From: JAHEEM01 sp036396795
GTDB lineage: Bacteria; Pseudomonadota; Gammaproteobacteria; Steroidobacterales; Rariloculaceae
Reading direction: 5' to 3'
Assembly: GCA_036396795.1 (NCBI GenBank)
Contig: DASWKF010000017.1
Location: forward strand, 1 to 64,000
DNA: 64,000 nucleotides
Positions 9,000 through 17,895 of this stretch are shown piece after piece (the first letter of the stretch is position 1; every line of letters begins with the position of its first letter). The notes below the pieces were generated by a model. The model was given only the letters and a program-made list of their open reading frames with translations. It was not told where the DNA came from and did not search any database. The position numbers were made by a program, and so were the translations under genes.

Positions 9000-10501
9000 G
9001 CCAGCTGCTTTGCCAGCGCAGTCGGGGTATTCTCACGCAACAACTCCAAGGTGAGGCCGACGCCGAAGCCGGTGATCTCCGTGGGAATGTGCGCCAACCC
9101 CTCCTTCTTTTGGCCGGCGCTCAGATCCAAATGCACCCAGGGAATCGAAGTCGGAACGAAACGCGCTAGAAATCTGGCGGCGAGGATGTGATCCCCGGAG
9201 CCCGAGGTCGCGCATTGCTTGACGTCGGCAATGTCACTGCGCAGCGCGTCGTCGAAGTCGGCATCCATCGGGAACGGCCACACGCGTTCGCCGCAAGCCT
9301 CTCCCGCGCGCCTCAGCAGCGCATTTGCAGCCGAACGATTGCTGAAGACCCCGCTATACCGCTCGGTCAGCGCACCGATGCAGGCCCCGGTCAGCGTTGC
9401 ATAGTCGATGATCATCGCCGGCTGTTCCCGGGCCGCGAGCGCCAGCGTGTCAGCCAGCACCATGCGGCCTTCAGCGTCGGTGTGTATGACCTGTATGGTG
9501 GTGCCGTTCGCCGCCCTGACGAGATCCTGGGACTTGTAAGCCGTCGCCGAGATGCGGTTCTCGGTGATCGAGAGCCAGGCCTCCACGCCGTAGGGGACCT
9601 CGAGCGTCGCAAGTGCGATCAGGCTGCCCAGCGCGACGGCGCTACCCTGCATGTCCGTGTGCATGTCTAGCATGCTCGTGAACGGCTTGAGATTGGTGCC
9701 GCCGGTGTCGAAGAGAATGCCCTTGCCGACGAGACAGAGCTCGGGCTTTTTCCCTCTCGCGGGCGCGTGGCGAAGCCGCACGATCCCCGCGTCCCTGTCC
9801 GAATTGCCTTGCGATACGGCGAGAAACGCGCCCGCGCCGAGGCGCGACAACTTCCGTTCGTCGAGGAACTCGAAGCTCAGGCCGAATTCCTTGCTCAAGG
9901 AGCGCAACGCGTTGCGGTAGGTTTTTGCAGTGAGCTCGTTGGGCGGCAGGGCGGTGAACCATCGCGCGACGTTGTTGCCGAGAGCCCACGCGCAAAGCTC
10001 CGCGAGCGGCAGCTGCGCACCCACGGCGAACAGCCTGATCGCAGTCAAGGCTCGCTCGTGCTTCCGCTCGCTCTTGAAGCTCGGCATCTCGAAGCTTGCG
10101 GCCAGCGCCGACAGGACGAGAGCCGTCAGCGCTTGTAGCTCCTCGGGCTCATCGAGACCGACGGCGAGGATCCCGAGACTCGACGGCTTGTCCCGTCGTG
10201 CGATCGCTATCAGCTTGCGCGCCCAGCTCAGTTGTGCGAACCGCGTCGCGCCGTCGAATCTCGCGACCGTCAATCCGGTGCCGCGCGGGTTCGCAAATCG
10301 CGTGAACACCGGGTCGCCTTCCTTGGTACGCGCAAAAAGCGCCTTAATCTGATTCGCCTGAGGCACACGGTGAAAATCCGCTGCCGAAGGCGCCTTAGGC
10401 AGCACGACGATGACTTGATCCAGGGCGTTGATTGCGTTACGGGTAAGTATTCGCGCCGATTGAGTGACTCTCGGAAGCCTGAGATCTGGCAGGATATCCA
10501 T
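8996..10501 (-). CDS. M17 family leucyl aminopeptidase, divergent paralogue
   Basis: 501 residues; a cytosolic metallo-exopeptidase of the leucine aminopeptidase (M17) family. The N-terminal half is a macro-like domain with little recognisable sequence; the C-terminal catalytic domain (from ~residue 195) holds the two-metal site: LVGKGILFDTGGTNLK (Lys, Asp and second Lys), MHTDMQGSA (Asp), and HTDAEGRMVLAD (Asp, Glu, catalytic Arg). The usual Asn of NTDAEGR is His here, yet all metal ligands and both active-site lysines are kept, so activity is expected. A second, more canonical PepA is encoded at 51.4-52.9 kb. This form resembles the gene often annotated simply as M17 peptidase beside RNase T. 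Confidence 0.9.
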   Translation of the reverse strand: MDILPDLRLPRVTQSARILTRNAINALDQVIVVLPKAPSAADFHRVPQANQIKALFARTKEGDPVFTRFANPRGTGLTVARFDGATRFAQLSWARKLIAIARRDKPSSLGILAVGLDEPEELQALTALVLSALAASFEMPSFKSERKHERALTAIRLFAVGAQLPLAELCAWALGNNVARWFTALPPNELTAKTYRNALRSLSKEFGLSFEFLDERKLSRLGAGAFLAVSQGNSDRDAGIVRLRHAPARGKKPELCLVGKGILFDTGGTNLKPFTSMLDMHTDMQGSAVALGSLIALATLEVPYGVEAWLSITENRISATAYKSQDLVRAANGTTIQVIHTDAEGRMVLADTLALAAREQPAMIIDYATLTGACIGALTERYSGVFSNRSAANALLRRAGEACGERVWPFPMDADFDDALRSDIADVKQCATSGSGDHILAARFLARFVPTSIPWVHLDLSAGQKKEGLAHIPTEITGFGVGLTLELLRENTPTALAKQLA

Positions 10502-10675
10502 AGGTTCGTCTTGACCCGTTATCGGTAAAATCCGATCATAATGTCACGCGCTCGACCGACGCCAGCGGATGCCGGTGCGATCGAGTTCCGAGGCGATCAG
10601 CCTATCAGGAGTATCCGTTGAACTCACCAACATCCCGCGTCTGCGCGCCCCACCGTGTTGCTCGCCGCTCCTGTG

Positions 10676-10746
10676 GAGAAACCGGCTCACGCTTCCCGCC
10701 ACTTGCATCCCATCCCGCAGGACCGGTTTCTCGGTTACGCGGGATG
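10676..10746 (+). promoter_or_regulatory. aceE leader with two interlocked inverted repeats
   Basis: Arm A1 GAGAAACCGG (10676-10685) is the exact reverse complement of A2 CCGGTTTCTC (10723-10732). Arm B1 CATCCCGC (10711-10718) is the exact reverse complement of B2 GCGGGATG (10739-10746). The order A1-B1-A2-B2 is that of an H-type pseudoknot or of two mutually modifying hairpins. A further GCATCCC at 10705-10711 could also pair with GGGATGC at 10741-10747. The likely ribosome site AAGG (10754-10757) and the ATG at 10762 follow at once, so these helices could control translation of the pyruvate dehydrogenase operon. This is inference from base pairing only. Confidence 0.45.
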
Positions 10747-10761
10747 CCGAGATAAGGTCCG

Positions 10762-13446
10762 ATGGCAAGCGCCAGACCGTTGCCGTTCTTCGGGCGATTC
10801 AAGGACGATCCGGATCCCGACGAGACTCAAGACTGGTTGGAATCCATCGATTCCGTGCTTCGAGTACATGGCGCCGAACGCGCGCACTATTTGCTGGAGT
10901 GCATGATCGACCACGCGCGTCGCTCGGGCGCGTACTTGCCGTATAGCCCCAACACCGCCTATCTCAACACCATCCCCGTTGGGCAGCAGCCGGAGTATCC
11001 CGGTGATCGAGCAATCGAGCGGCGACTCGAGGCGTATATCCGCTGGAACGCGATGGCGATGGTTGTGCACGCCAACCGCATCAGCTCTGAATACGGCGGT
11101 CACATCGCGAGCTACGCGTCTTCGGCGACGCTCTATGAGGTCGGCTTCAATCATTTCTGGCGCGCGCCGAACGAGCGCCATGGCGGCGACCTGATCTTCT
11201 TTCAGGGTCACTCCTCACCCGGAATCTATGCGCGAGCCTATCTCGAAGGCCGCTTGACCGAGGACAACCTCAGGCACTTTCGGCAGGAGGTCGCCGGCCC
11301 CGGATTGTCGTCGTATCCGCATCCGTGGCTGATGCCGGAGTTCTGGCAGTTCCCGACGGTGTCGATGGGGCTCGGCCCCATGATGGCGATCTATCAAGCT
11401 CGCTTCCTGCGCTATCTTCAACACCGCGAGATCCTGCCGGAGCAGGATCGCAAGGTTTGGTGCTTCTTGGGCGACGGTGAAATGGATGAAGCGGAGTCCA
11501 TGGGCGCGATCACGATGCCCGTTCGCGAGAAGCTCGACAACCTGATCTTCGTCATCAACTGCAACCTACAACGTCTGGATGGGCCCGTTCGCGGCAACGG
11601 CAAGATCGTGCAGGAGCTCGAAGCCGCGTTCCAAGGCGCCGGCTGGAACGTCATCAAGGTTCTCTGGGGCTCACGATGGGAACCCTTGTTGGCGAAGGAC
11701 ACGAACGGGTTGTTACGCAGAGTGATGGAGGAATGCGTCGACGGTGAGTATCAGAACTTCAAGGCCAAAGGGGGCGCGTACACGCGGGAGCATTTCTTCG
11801 GCAGATATCCCGAGCTCACAGCGATGGTCGCGCACATGTCCGACGACGAGATCTGGCGCTTGAATCGCGGCGGGCACGATGCGGAAAAAGTTTATGCAGC
11901 CTACCAGCAGGCCGTGAATCATACCGGCAGACCGACGGTGATCCTGGCAAAGACCGTCAAAGGCTTCGGCATGGGCGCCGCGGGCGAAGGGCAAAACATC
12001 ACTCATCAGAAGAAGAAATTCGACGACGACGATCTCAAGGCCTTCCGCGACCGATTCAAGATTCCCATTTCCGACGACGCTCTCGCCGAGCTTCCGTACT
12101 ACAAGCCCGCGGACGATTCGGAAGAGCTGCAGTACTTGAGGCAGCGGCGGCAGGAGCTTGGAGGTTATCTGCCGAGCCGGCGAACGCGCGCGCCGGAGGT
12201 GCAGGTGCCGGAGCTCGAGGTGTTCAAGACGCAGCTCGAGGGCAGCGGCGACCGCGAGATCTCGACGACGATGGTTCTGGTGCGCTTGTTGACCACCTTG
12301 GTTCGCGACAAGACCATCGGCGCGCGCATCGTGCCGATCGTTCCGGACGAAGCGCGGACTTTCGGCATGGAAGGGATGTTCAGGCAGGTCGGCATTTATT
12401 CCTCCGCCGGTCAGCTTTACACGCCGCAAGACGCGGACCAGCTCATGTACTACAAGGAGGATCGCCAGGGGCAGATCCTCGAGGAAGGTATCAACGAGGC
12501 CGGAGCCTTCTGTTCCTGGCTCGCAGCGGGAACGGCGTACGCGAATCACGGCGTGCAGATGATTCCCTTCTATATCTTCTATTCGATGTTCGGGTTTCAG
12601 CGCATCGGAGACTTCGCCTGGGCGGGCGGCGATCTGCAGGCGCGTGGATTCCTGATCGGCGGCACGGCGGGACGCACGACCTTGGCCGGCGAAGGCCTGC
12701 AGCATCAAGACGGACACAGCCAGCTCGTCGCTACGACGATCCCGAACTGCCGTGCCTACGACCCGTGTTTCAGCTACGAGCTTGCTGTCATCGTGCAAGA
12801 CGGCCTGAGACGAATGTACGTCGACCAACAGAACATCTTCTACTACATCACCTGCATGAACGAGAACTACACGCATCCGGCGATGCCCGCCGGAGTCGAG
12901 CAGGGGATACTCAAGGGCATGTATCTGTTGCGGAGCGGCGGCCGCGGCAAGGTTCGCGTACAGCTCCTGGGTTCCGGAACGATACTGCGCGAGGTGCTAC
13001 GAGCCGCCGAGGTGCTAGAGACCAAGTTCAAGATTCCGGGCGACGTTTGGAGCGTTACGAGCTTCAGCGAGCTCCGCCGTGAGGCGCTCGAGGTCGAGCG
13101 CTGGAACAATCTGCATCCCGAGGAGCCGCCGAAGCAATGCTATGTCTCCGCGTGTTTCGCCGATCACGATGCTCCCTACGTCGCCGCGACAGACTATATG
13201 AAGACCGTGCCCGACCAGATCAGGCAGTGGGTCCCCGGGCGCTATACGGTGCTCGGCACCGACGGCTTCGGCAGAAGCGATGGACGCAACGCGTTGCGGC
13301 AATTCTTCGAAGTCGATGCGCACTCCATCGTCGTCGCCGCGCTCAAGGCGCTTGCTGACGACGGCGCTCTCGATCTCGAGACCGTAACCGCAGCGATAAG
13401 AGGCTTCGGCATCGATCCCGATCGGCCGGACCCGGTAACGCTCTAG
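10762..13446 (+). CDS. aceE: Pyruvate dehydrogenase E1 component, homodimeric
   Basis: Decarboxylates pyruvate with thiamine diphosphate and acetylates the lipoyl groups of AceF. 894 residues, the expected size of the single-chain E1. Visible family blocks: DPDETQDWLESIDSVL at the N-terminus, NTIPVGQQPEYPGD, GGDLIFFQGHSSPG, GLSSYPHPWLMPEFWQFPTV, the thiamine-diphosphate motif GDGEMDEAESMGA with INCNLQRLDGPV, GGHDAEKVYAAY, DEARTFGMEGMFRQ, and GTDGFGRSDGR near the end. It is first in an operon with aceF (28-base gap) and lpdA. The peculiar 5' leader may regulate it; I see no PdhR-type site that I would trust. Confidence 0.98.
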   Translation: MASARPLPFFGRFKDDPDPDETQDWLESIDSVLRVHGAERAHYLLECMIDHARRSGAYLPYSPNTAYLNTIPVGQQPEYPGDRAIERRLEAYIRWNAMAMVVHANRISSEYGGHIASYASSATLYEVGFNHFWRAPNERHGGDLIFFQGHSSPGIYARAYLEGRLTEDNLRHFRQEVAGPGLSSYPHPWLMPEFWQFPTVSMGLGPMMAIYQARFLRYLQHREILPEQDRKVWCFLGDGEMDEAESMGAITMPVREKLDNLIFVINCNLQRLDGPVRGNGKIVQELEAAFQGAGWNVIKVLWGSRWEPLLAKDTNGLLRRVMEECVDGEYQNFKAKGGAYTREHFFGRYPELTAMVAHMSDDEIWRLNRGGHDAEKVYAAYQQAVNHTGRPTVILAKTVKGFGMGAAGEGQNITHQKKKFDDDDLKAFRDRFKIPISDDALAELPYYKPADDSEELQYLRQRRQELGGYLPSRRTRAPEVQVPELEVFKTQLEGSGDREISTTMVLVRLLTTLVRDKTIGARIVPIVPDEARTFGMEGMFRQVGIYSSAGQLYTPQDADQLMYYKEDRQGQILEEGINEAGAFCSWLAAGTAYANHGVQMIPFYIFYSMFGFQRIGDFAWAGGDLQARGFLIGGTAGRTTLAGEGLQHQDGHSQLVATTIPNCRAYDPCFSYELAVIVQDGLRRMYVDQQNIFYYITCMNENYTHPAMPAGVEQGILKGMYLLRSGGRGKVRVQLLGSGTILREVLRAAEVLETKFKIPGDVWSVTSFSELRREALEVERWNNLHPEEPPKQCYVSACFADHDAPYVAATDYMKTVPDQIRQWVPGRYTVLGTDGFGRSDGRNALRQFFEVDAHSIVVAALKALADDGALDLETVTAAIRGFGIDPDRPDPVTL

Positions 13447-13474
13447 TCTTAAGCGCCGCCGGTACTCGCTGGGC

Positions 13475-15097
13475 ATGGAAGTCGTCGTACCCGATCTTGG
13501 AGATTTTTCCGACGTCGAGGTCGTGGAGGTGCTCGTCGGCGTCGGCGACACGGTCGCCAAGGAAGATTCCCTCATCGTTTTGGAGACGGACAAGGCCTCC
13601 CTGGAGGTTCCGGCGACGCACGCGGGACAGGTGACCGAGCTCAAGGTGTCGGTAGGCGACCAGGTGTCGAGCGGCGACGTGATTCTGCTGCTCGACGCCG
13701 CCGAGACGGCGGAGCCCGCCGAGCCGCGTGAAGCGCCTGCCGCGGAAGTTAGTGCCGCGCCCGCCGGCGATGCCATCGGTGACACTGCCCCGCCGCCTGA
13801 AAGCGCCGCGCCGAGGGCCACAGAGCGCGTCGATGTGCTGGTGCCCGATCTCGGCGACTTTTCGGATGTCGAGGTCGTCGAAGTGCTCGTCAAGGTAGGC
13901 GATGCGATCCAGGCCGAGGCCCCGCTGATCGTGTTGGAAACCGACAAGGCCTCGATGGAGGTGCCCTCGACGCATGCCGGCACGATCAGCGCAATCGACG
14001 TCGCCGTCGGCGACCGCGTTTCCGGCGGCGACCGCGTGCTCGAGCTCGAGGCCGCTGCCGCACCCGAGCGCCTCAAAGCCCCCGAGTCCGCGCCTGGAAG
14101 CCGCGTTTCCGCTGAGCAGAAGCCGGCTGCCGGGCGTTCGCCGCAGCCGCGGTCGCAGATCGCGAGACAGACGGCGCCGGTAGACGAGCACGGCTTCCGT
14201 CAGGCGCATGCGAGCCCTTCGGTGCGCAAGCTCGCCCGCGAGCTCGGCGTCGATCTCGGCGCCGTAACCGGCAGCGGTGTCAAAGGACGCGTCACCGCGG
14301 ACGACGTCAAGGCTTTCGTCAAGCAGATCATGCTGAGCGACGGGCGGGGCATGGCCCTGCCGGCAGTGCCGGAAGTGGATTTCGCGAGCTTCGGCCCGAT
14401 CGAGACGCGGCCGCTCACGAGGATTCAAAAGATCTCGGGGCCGCGCTTGCAGGCGAGTTGGCTGAACCTGCCTCACGTCACTCAGCATGACGTCGCCGAC
14501 ATCACCGAGCTCGAGGAGGCTCGCCAGGAGCTCAAGGAACGGGCGGCCGAGCGGAACCTTCGCCTGACGCCACTGGCGTTCGTGGTGCGCGTTTGTGTGC
14601 GCGCGCTCGAGGAGTTTCCGTTGTTTCGGTCCTCCTTGAGCCCGGACGGCGAATCACTGATCGTCAAGAATTACTTTCATATCGGCTTTGCCGCCGACAC
14701 GCCCAACGGTCTCGTGGTTCCCGTGATCAAGGATGCCGATCAGCTCGACATCTTCGGCATTGCGCAGGCTTTGGGTGCGCTTAGTGAGAAAGCCCGCTCG
14801 GGCAGGCTGAGCCCGAAGGATATTCAGGGCGCCGTGTTCACGATATCGAGCCTCGGCGGTATCGGTGGGACGTTCTTCACGCCGATTGTGAATGCGCCCG
14901 AAGTCGCCATTCTCGGCGTATCGAGGAGTCAGATGCAGCCCGTCTACGAGGGCGGCGTCTTCGTTCCGAGACTGATGCTGCCGCTGTCGCTGTCCTACGA
15001 TCACCGCGTCATCGACGGAGCGCTCGCGGTGCGATTCACGACGCGCCTCGGACAGCTCTTGGGGCGCGGCCGCGAGCTCACGGAGGGGGCTCGATGA
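13475..15097 (+). CDS. aceF: Pyruvate dehydrogenase E2, dihydrolipoyl acetyltransferase
   Basis: 540 residues. Two N-terminal lipoyl domains (~residues 1-75 and ~120-195), each with the lipoylated lysine in VLETDKAS, are joined by Ala/Pro/Glu-rich hinges. A peripheral subunit-binding domain follows (HASPSVRKLARELGVDLGAV, ~245-280), then the catalytic acyltransferase domain ending in the active-site motif SYDHRVIDGA with its His and Asp. Between them lie HVTQHDVADITELE and NGLVVPVIKDAD, typical of this family. It forms the core of the PDH complex with AceE and LpdA. The two lipoyl domains are alike (PDLGDFSDVEVVEVLV in both), indicating an internal duplication. Its stop overlaps the lpdA start (ATGA). 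Confidence 0.98.
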   Translation: MEVVVPDLGDFSDVEVVEVLVGVGDTVAKEDSLIVLETDKASLEVPATHAGQVTELKVSVGDQVSSGDVILLLDAAETAEPAEPREAPAAEVSAAPAGDAIGDTAPPPESAAPRATERVDVLVPDLGDFSDVEVVEVLVKVGDAIQAEAPLIVLETDKASMEVPSTHAGTISAIDVAVGDRVSGGDRVLELEAAAAPERLKAPESAPGSRVSAEQKPAAGRSPQPRSQIARQTAPVDEHGFRQAHASPSVRKLARELGVDLGAVTGSGVKGRVTADDVKAFVKQIMLSDGRGMALPAVPEVDFASFGPIETRPLTRIQKISGPRLQASWLNLPHVTQHDVADITELEEARQELKERAAERNLRLTPLAFVVRVCVRALEEFPLFRSSLSPDGESLIVKNYFHIGFAADTPNGLVVPVIKDADQLDIFGIAQALGALSEKARSGRLSPKDIQGAVFTISSLGGIGGTFFTPIVNAPEVAILGVSRSQMQPVYEGGVFVPRLMLPLSLSYDHRVIDGALAVRFTTRLGQLLGRGRELTEGAR

Positions 15098-16533
15098 GCG
15101 ATGCGCCGGGCGAGGAGCTGCGCACCAATCTGCTCGTGCTCGGAGCGGGACCCGGCGGTTACTCGGCCGCATTTCGCGCCGCGGACCTGGGCCTGGATGT
15201 GGTGCTCGTCGAGCGCTCGCCGCAGCTCGGAGGCGTCTGCCTGAACATCGGCTGCATACCTTCGAAAGCGTTGTTGCACGCGGCGCGCGTGATCGAGGAA
15301 GCGAGCGAGATGGCCGAGCGCGGCATCTCTTTCGGCAAGCCGGACATCGACATCACGCGTCTGCGCGATTGGAAGAATCAAGTCGTCGGCCGGCTCACGA
15401 ACGGTCTCTCGACGATGGCGAAGCAGCGCAAGCTGCGCGTCGTGCACGGCGTCGGACGTTTCGTGTCGCCACATGAGCTTGCCGTGGAGCACGACGGCGG
15501 CCGGTCGACCGTCGCCTTCGAGCAATGCGTCATCGCCGCAGGCTCTGAGCCGGTTGTCTTGCCCGGGTTGCCGGACGACTCGCGGGTCTTGGACTCCACC
15601 GACGCGCTCGAGCTCGAAGCGCTGCCGGAGAGTCTGCTCGTCATCGGCGGTGGAATCATCGGATTGGAGATGGCCACGGTTTACGATGCGCTGGGCGTCG
15701 AGGTCAGCGTAGTCGAGTTGACTAAAACGCTGATCCCCGCCTGCGATCGCGATCTCATCCGGCCGTTGCAGAAACGCCTGGAGGCACGCTACGAAGCCAT
15801 CATGCTCGGCACTCGCGTGACCGGCGTGACCACGGGCGATGACGGGCTGATCGTCAGATTCGAGGGCGAGCAGGCGCCCGCGGCGCCGCGCCGTTACGAT
15901 CGCGTGCTCGTCGCGGTGGGGCGCCGCGCGAACGGCGATCTCATCGGCGCCGATGCGGCCGGCGTCGAAGTGAGCGAGCGCGGCCTGATTCGCGTCGACA
16001 GGCAAATGCGGACGAACGTGCCGCACATTTTCGCGATCGGGGACATCGTCGGGGAACCGATGCTCGCGCATAAGGCGAGCCACGAGGGCAAGGTCGCGGC
16101 CGAGGTTGCCGCCGGCGAGAAAAGCTATTTCGACGCGCGCGTGATCCCGTCGGTTGCCTACACCGATCCCGAAGTCGCCTGGGTAGGTGTCACCGAGCAG
16201 CAGGCGAAGAGCGAGAATGTGGCCTTCGTCAAAGGCACGTTCCCATGGTCGGCGAGCGGGCGCTCGTTGTCGCTCGGCCGTTCCGACGGGTTTACCAAGC
16301 TCCTGTTCGACAAGGACTCGAGGCGCCTGATCGGTGCCGGCATCGTCGGCATCAACGCGGGTGATCTCATCGCCGAGGTGGCGCTTGCGATCGAGATGGG
16401 CAGCGATGCGGCGGACATCGGGCTCACGGTTCATCCGCACCCGACCCTGTCAGAGACGGTCGCTTTCGCCGCCGAAGCTGTCGAAGGCACGATCACGGAT
16501 CTGTACTTGCCGAAGCCGCGAAGCGGTGGCTAG
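15094..16533 (+). CDS. lpdA: Dihydrolipoyl dehydrogenase (E3)
   Basis: Reoxidises dihydrolipoamide of AceF and passes electrons to NAD through FAD and a redox disulfide. 479 residues. The FAD-binding GAGPGGYSAAFRAADLG is near the N-terminus; the redox pair is in GGVCLNIGCIPSK; the NAD-binding motif is VIGGGIIGLEMATVYDALG; the second FAD motif is FAIGDIVGEPMLAHKASHEG; and the catalytic His-Glu pair is in HPHPTLSE. No fused lipoyl domain is present. Because it belongs to the PDH operon it is probably the PDH-dedicated E3, though it may also serve 2-oxoglutarate dehydrogenase. Confidence 0.97.
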   Translation: MSDAPGEELRTNLLVLGAGPGGYSAAFRAADLGLDVVLVERSPQLGGVCLNIGCIPSKALLHAARVIEEASEMAERGISFGKPDIDITRLRDWKNQVVGRLTNGLSTMAKQRKLRVVHGVGRFVSPHELAVEHDGGRSTVAFEQCVIAAGSEPVVLPGLPDDSRVLDSTDALELEALPESLLVIGGGIIGLEMATVYDALGVEVSVVELTKTLIPACDRDLIRPLQKRLEARYEAIMLGTRVTGVTTGDDGLIVRFEGEQAPAAPRRYDRVLVAVGRRANGDLIGADAAGVEVSERGLIRVDRQMRTNVPHIFAIGDIVGEPMLAHKASHEGKVAAEVAAGEKSYFDARVIPSVAYTDPEVAWVGVTEQQAKSENVAFVKGTFPWSASGRSLSLGRSDGFTKLLFDKDSRRLIGAGIVGINAGDLIAEVALAIEMGSDAADIGLTVHPHPTLSETVAFAAEAVEGTITDLYLPKPRSGG

Positions 16534-16546
16534 CGGCTGGAGCGCG

Positions 16547-17179
16547 TCAAGCGGTCTTTTGCGGATACTCGCACAGGTCGGCGATCACGCAGGCGGCGCA
16601 ATCGGGCTTCCTGGCCTTGCAGACGTAGCGGCCGTGCAGAATCAGCCAATGATGAGCGTGTTTCTTGAACTCCTGGGGTGTGAATTTTTGTAGGCCGCGC
16701 TCCACCTCCAGCGGCGTCCTGCCGGGTGCCAGGCCCGTGCGGTTGGCGAGCCGGAAGATGTGTGTGTCCACCGCGATCGTCGGTTGCCCGAAAGCGGTGT
16801 TCAGGATGACGTTGGCGGTCTTTCGGCCGACGCCCGGTAGCGCCTCCAGAGCTTCGCGGTCTTCGGGCACCGCTCCGGCGTGCTGCTCCACGAGTATTCG
16901 TGAAGTCTCGATGAGATTGCGGGCCTTGCTGTTATAGAGGCCGATCGTGCGAATGTAGGGCTTGAGGTTTTTCTCGCCGAGATCGAGCATCGCCTGCGGA
17001 GTAGCGGCGACTTCGAATAGTTTCGCCGTCGCCTTGTTGACGCTGACGTCGGTTGCCTGGGCGGATAGCATCACCGCGCACAGCAGCTCGAAAGTCGAGC
17101 CGTACTCGAGCTCCGTCGTTGGCTCGGGGTTCTGCGCGGCGAGTCGCTCGTAGATCTTGCGACGCTTGCTGGCGTTCAT
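16547..17179 (-). CDS. nth: Endonuclease III
   Basis: A base-excision-repair DNA glycosylase/AP lyase for oxidised pyrimidines. 210 residues. The helix-hairpin-helix LPGVGRKTANVILNTAFG contains the catalytic Lys, and the catalytic Asp follows in VDTHIFRLANR. The C-terminal [4Fe-4S] cluster ligands fit C-x6-C-x2-C-x5-C (CKARKPDCAACVIADLC). Its ATG overlaps the rsxE stop (ATGA), placing it as the last gene of the metG-rsx-nth operon, an arrangement known from other gammaproteobacteria. It is convergent with lpdA. Confidence 0.97.
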   Translation of the reverse strand: MNASKRRKIYERLAAQNPEPTTELEYGSTFELLCAVMLSAQATDVSVNKATAKLFEVAATPQAMLDLGEKNLKPYIRTIGLYNSKARNLIETSRILVEQHAGAVPEDREALEALPGVGRKTANVILNTAFGQPTIAVDTHIFRLANRTGLAPGRTPLEVERGLQKFTPQEFKKHAHHWLILHGRYVCKARKPDCAACVIADLCEYPQKTA

Positions 17180-17859
17180 GCGGTGCTCGAATCCGCGGCG
17201 CGCTCGGGGGCTTTTTCGGCTTGCGGGGCTCTGTGCCGCGCGTCCAGGTGATTCTTCAGGGCGACCAGCGCGGCCAGGGCGAAGAAAGCGCCCGGCGGCA
17301 GGATCATCACCAGCATACCGTCGAACGGCAGGTTCAACGGGCCCGGTACGCTGGTGCCTCCGAGCAGGAGATCGAGGCTTGAGAACAGCCTGCCCGTGCC
17401 GATGATCTCCCGGATGGTTCCGAGCACGGCCAGCACGGCAGCAAAGCCCAGGCCGGTGCTCAAACCCGCGAGCATCGACTGGCCGACCGGCCGTTTGCTG
17501 GCGACGACCTCGGCCTGCGCGAGAATGGCGCAGTTCGTCACGATCAACGGAATGAACAAGCCCAGTGTTTCGTGCAGCTCATGAAAATAGGCGTTGCTGA
17601 GCAGATCCACGACGGTGACGAGCGATGCGATGATGAGCACGAAGACGAGGATCCTGACGGCCGGCAGGAGCCAGCGGCGCGTCAGCGATACGGTGAAATT
17701 GGAAGCGACGATGACCGCCGTCGTCGCGAGACCCAAAGCGAGCCCGTTGACGAGGCTGGTCGTTATCGCGAGCAGCGGGCAGATGCCGAGCAACTGCACC
17801 AGCGCGGCGTTGTTGCGCCACAGTCCCTCGGACACCAAGCTCGGCACCGGAGCGCTCAT
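17176..17859 (-). CDS. rsxE: Electron transport complex subunit RsxE (RnfE)
   Basis: An integral inner-membrane subunit of the Rnf/Rsx complex, which couples ferredoxin-NAD electron transfer to an ion gradient or keeps SoxR reduced. 227 residues, about six membrane helices. Typical blocks: GLWRNNAALVQLLGICPLLA, LFIPLIVTNCAILAQAEVVA and LPFDGMLVMILPPGAFFALA. It is a paralogue of RsxA in the same operon. I chose the ATG at 17859 because GGGAGG lies about 8 bases upstream; the open frame extends to 17913 but into a palindromic intergenic element. The C-terminus is a charged tail. Confidence 0.95.
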   Translation of the reverse strand: MSAPVPSLVSEGLWRNNAALVQLLGICPLLAITTSLVNGLALGLATTAVIVASNFTVSLTRRWLLPAVRILVFVLIIASLVTVVDLLSNAYFHELHETLGLFIPLIVTNCAILAQAEVVASKRPVGQSMLAGLSTGLGFAAVLAVLGTIREIIGTGRLFSSLDLLLGGTSVPGPLNLPFDGMLVMILPPGAFFALAALVALKNHLDARHRAPQAEKAPERAADSSTA

Positions 17860-17895
17860 CGCACGACCTCCCGGTCGTCCGCCGCCGTCATTGGA

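Noticed and set aside
10511..10542. TTGACC and CATAAT upstream of aceE as a sigma-70 promoter
   Set aside because: The spacing is 20 bases, longer than the usual 16-18, so I did not list it as a feature, although the TCGG-n6-CCGA between them could be an operator.
10569..10946. Plus-strand frame overlapping the aceE leader and start
   Set aside because: Arg/Ser-rich, runs into aceE in another frame, no motif; the leader is better explained by its inverted repeats.
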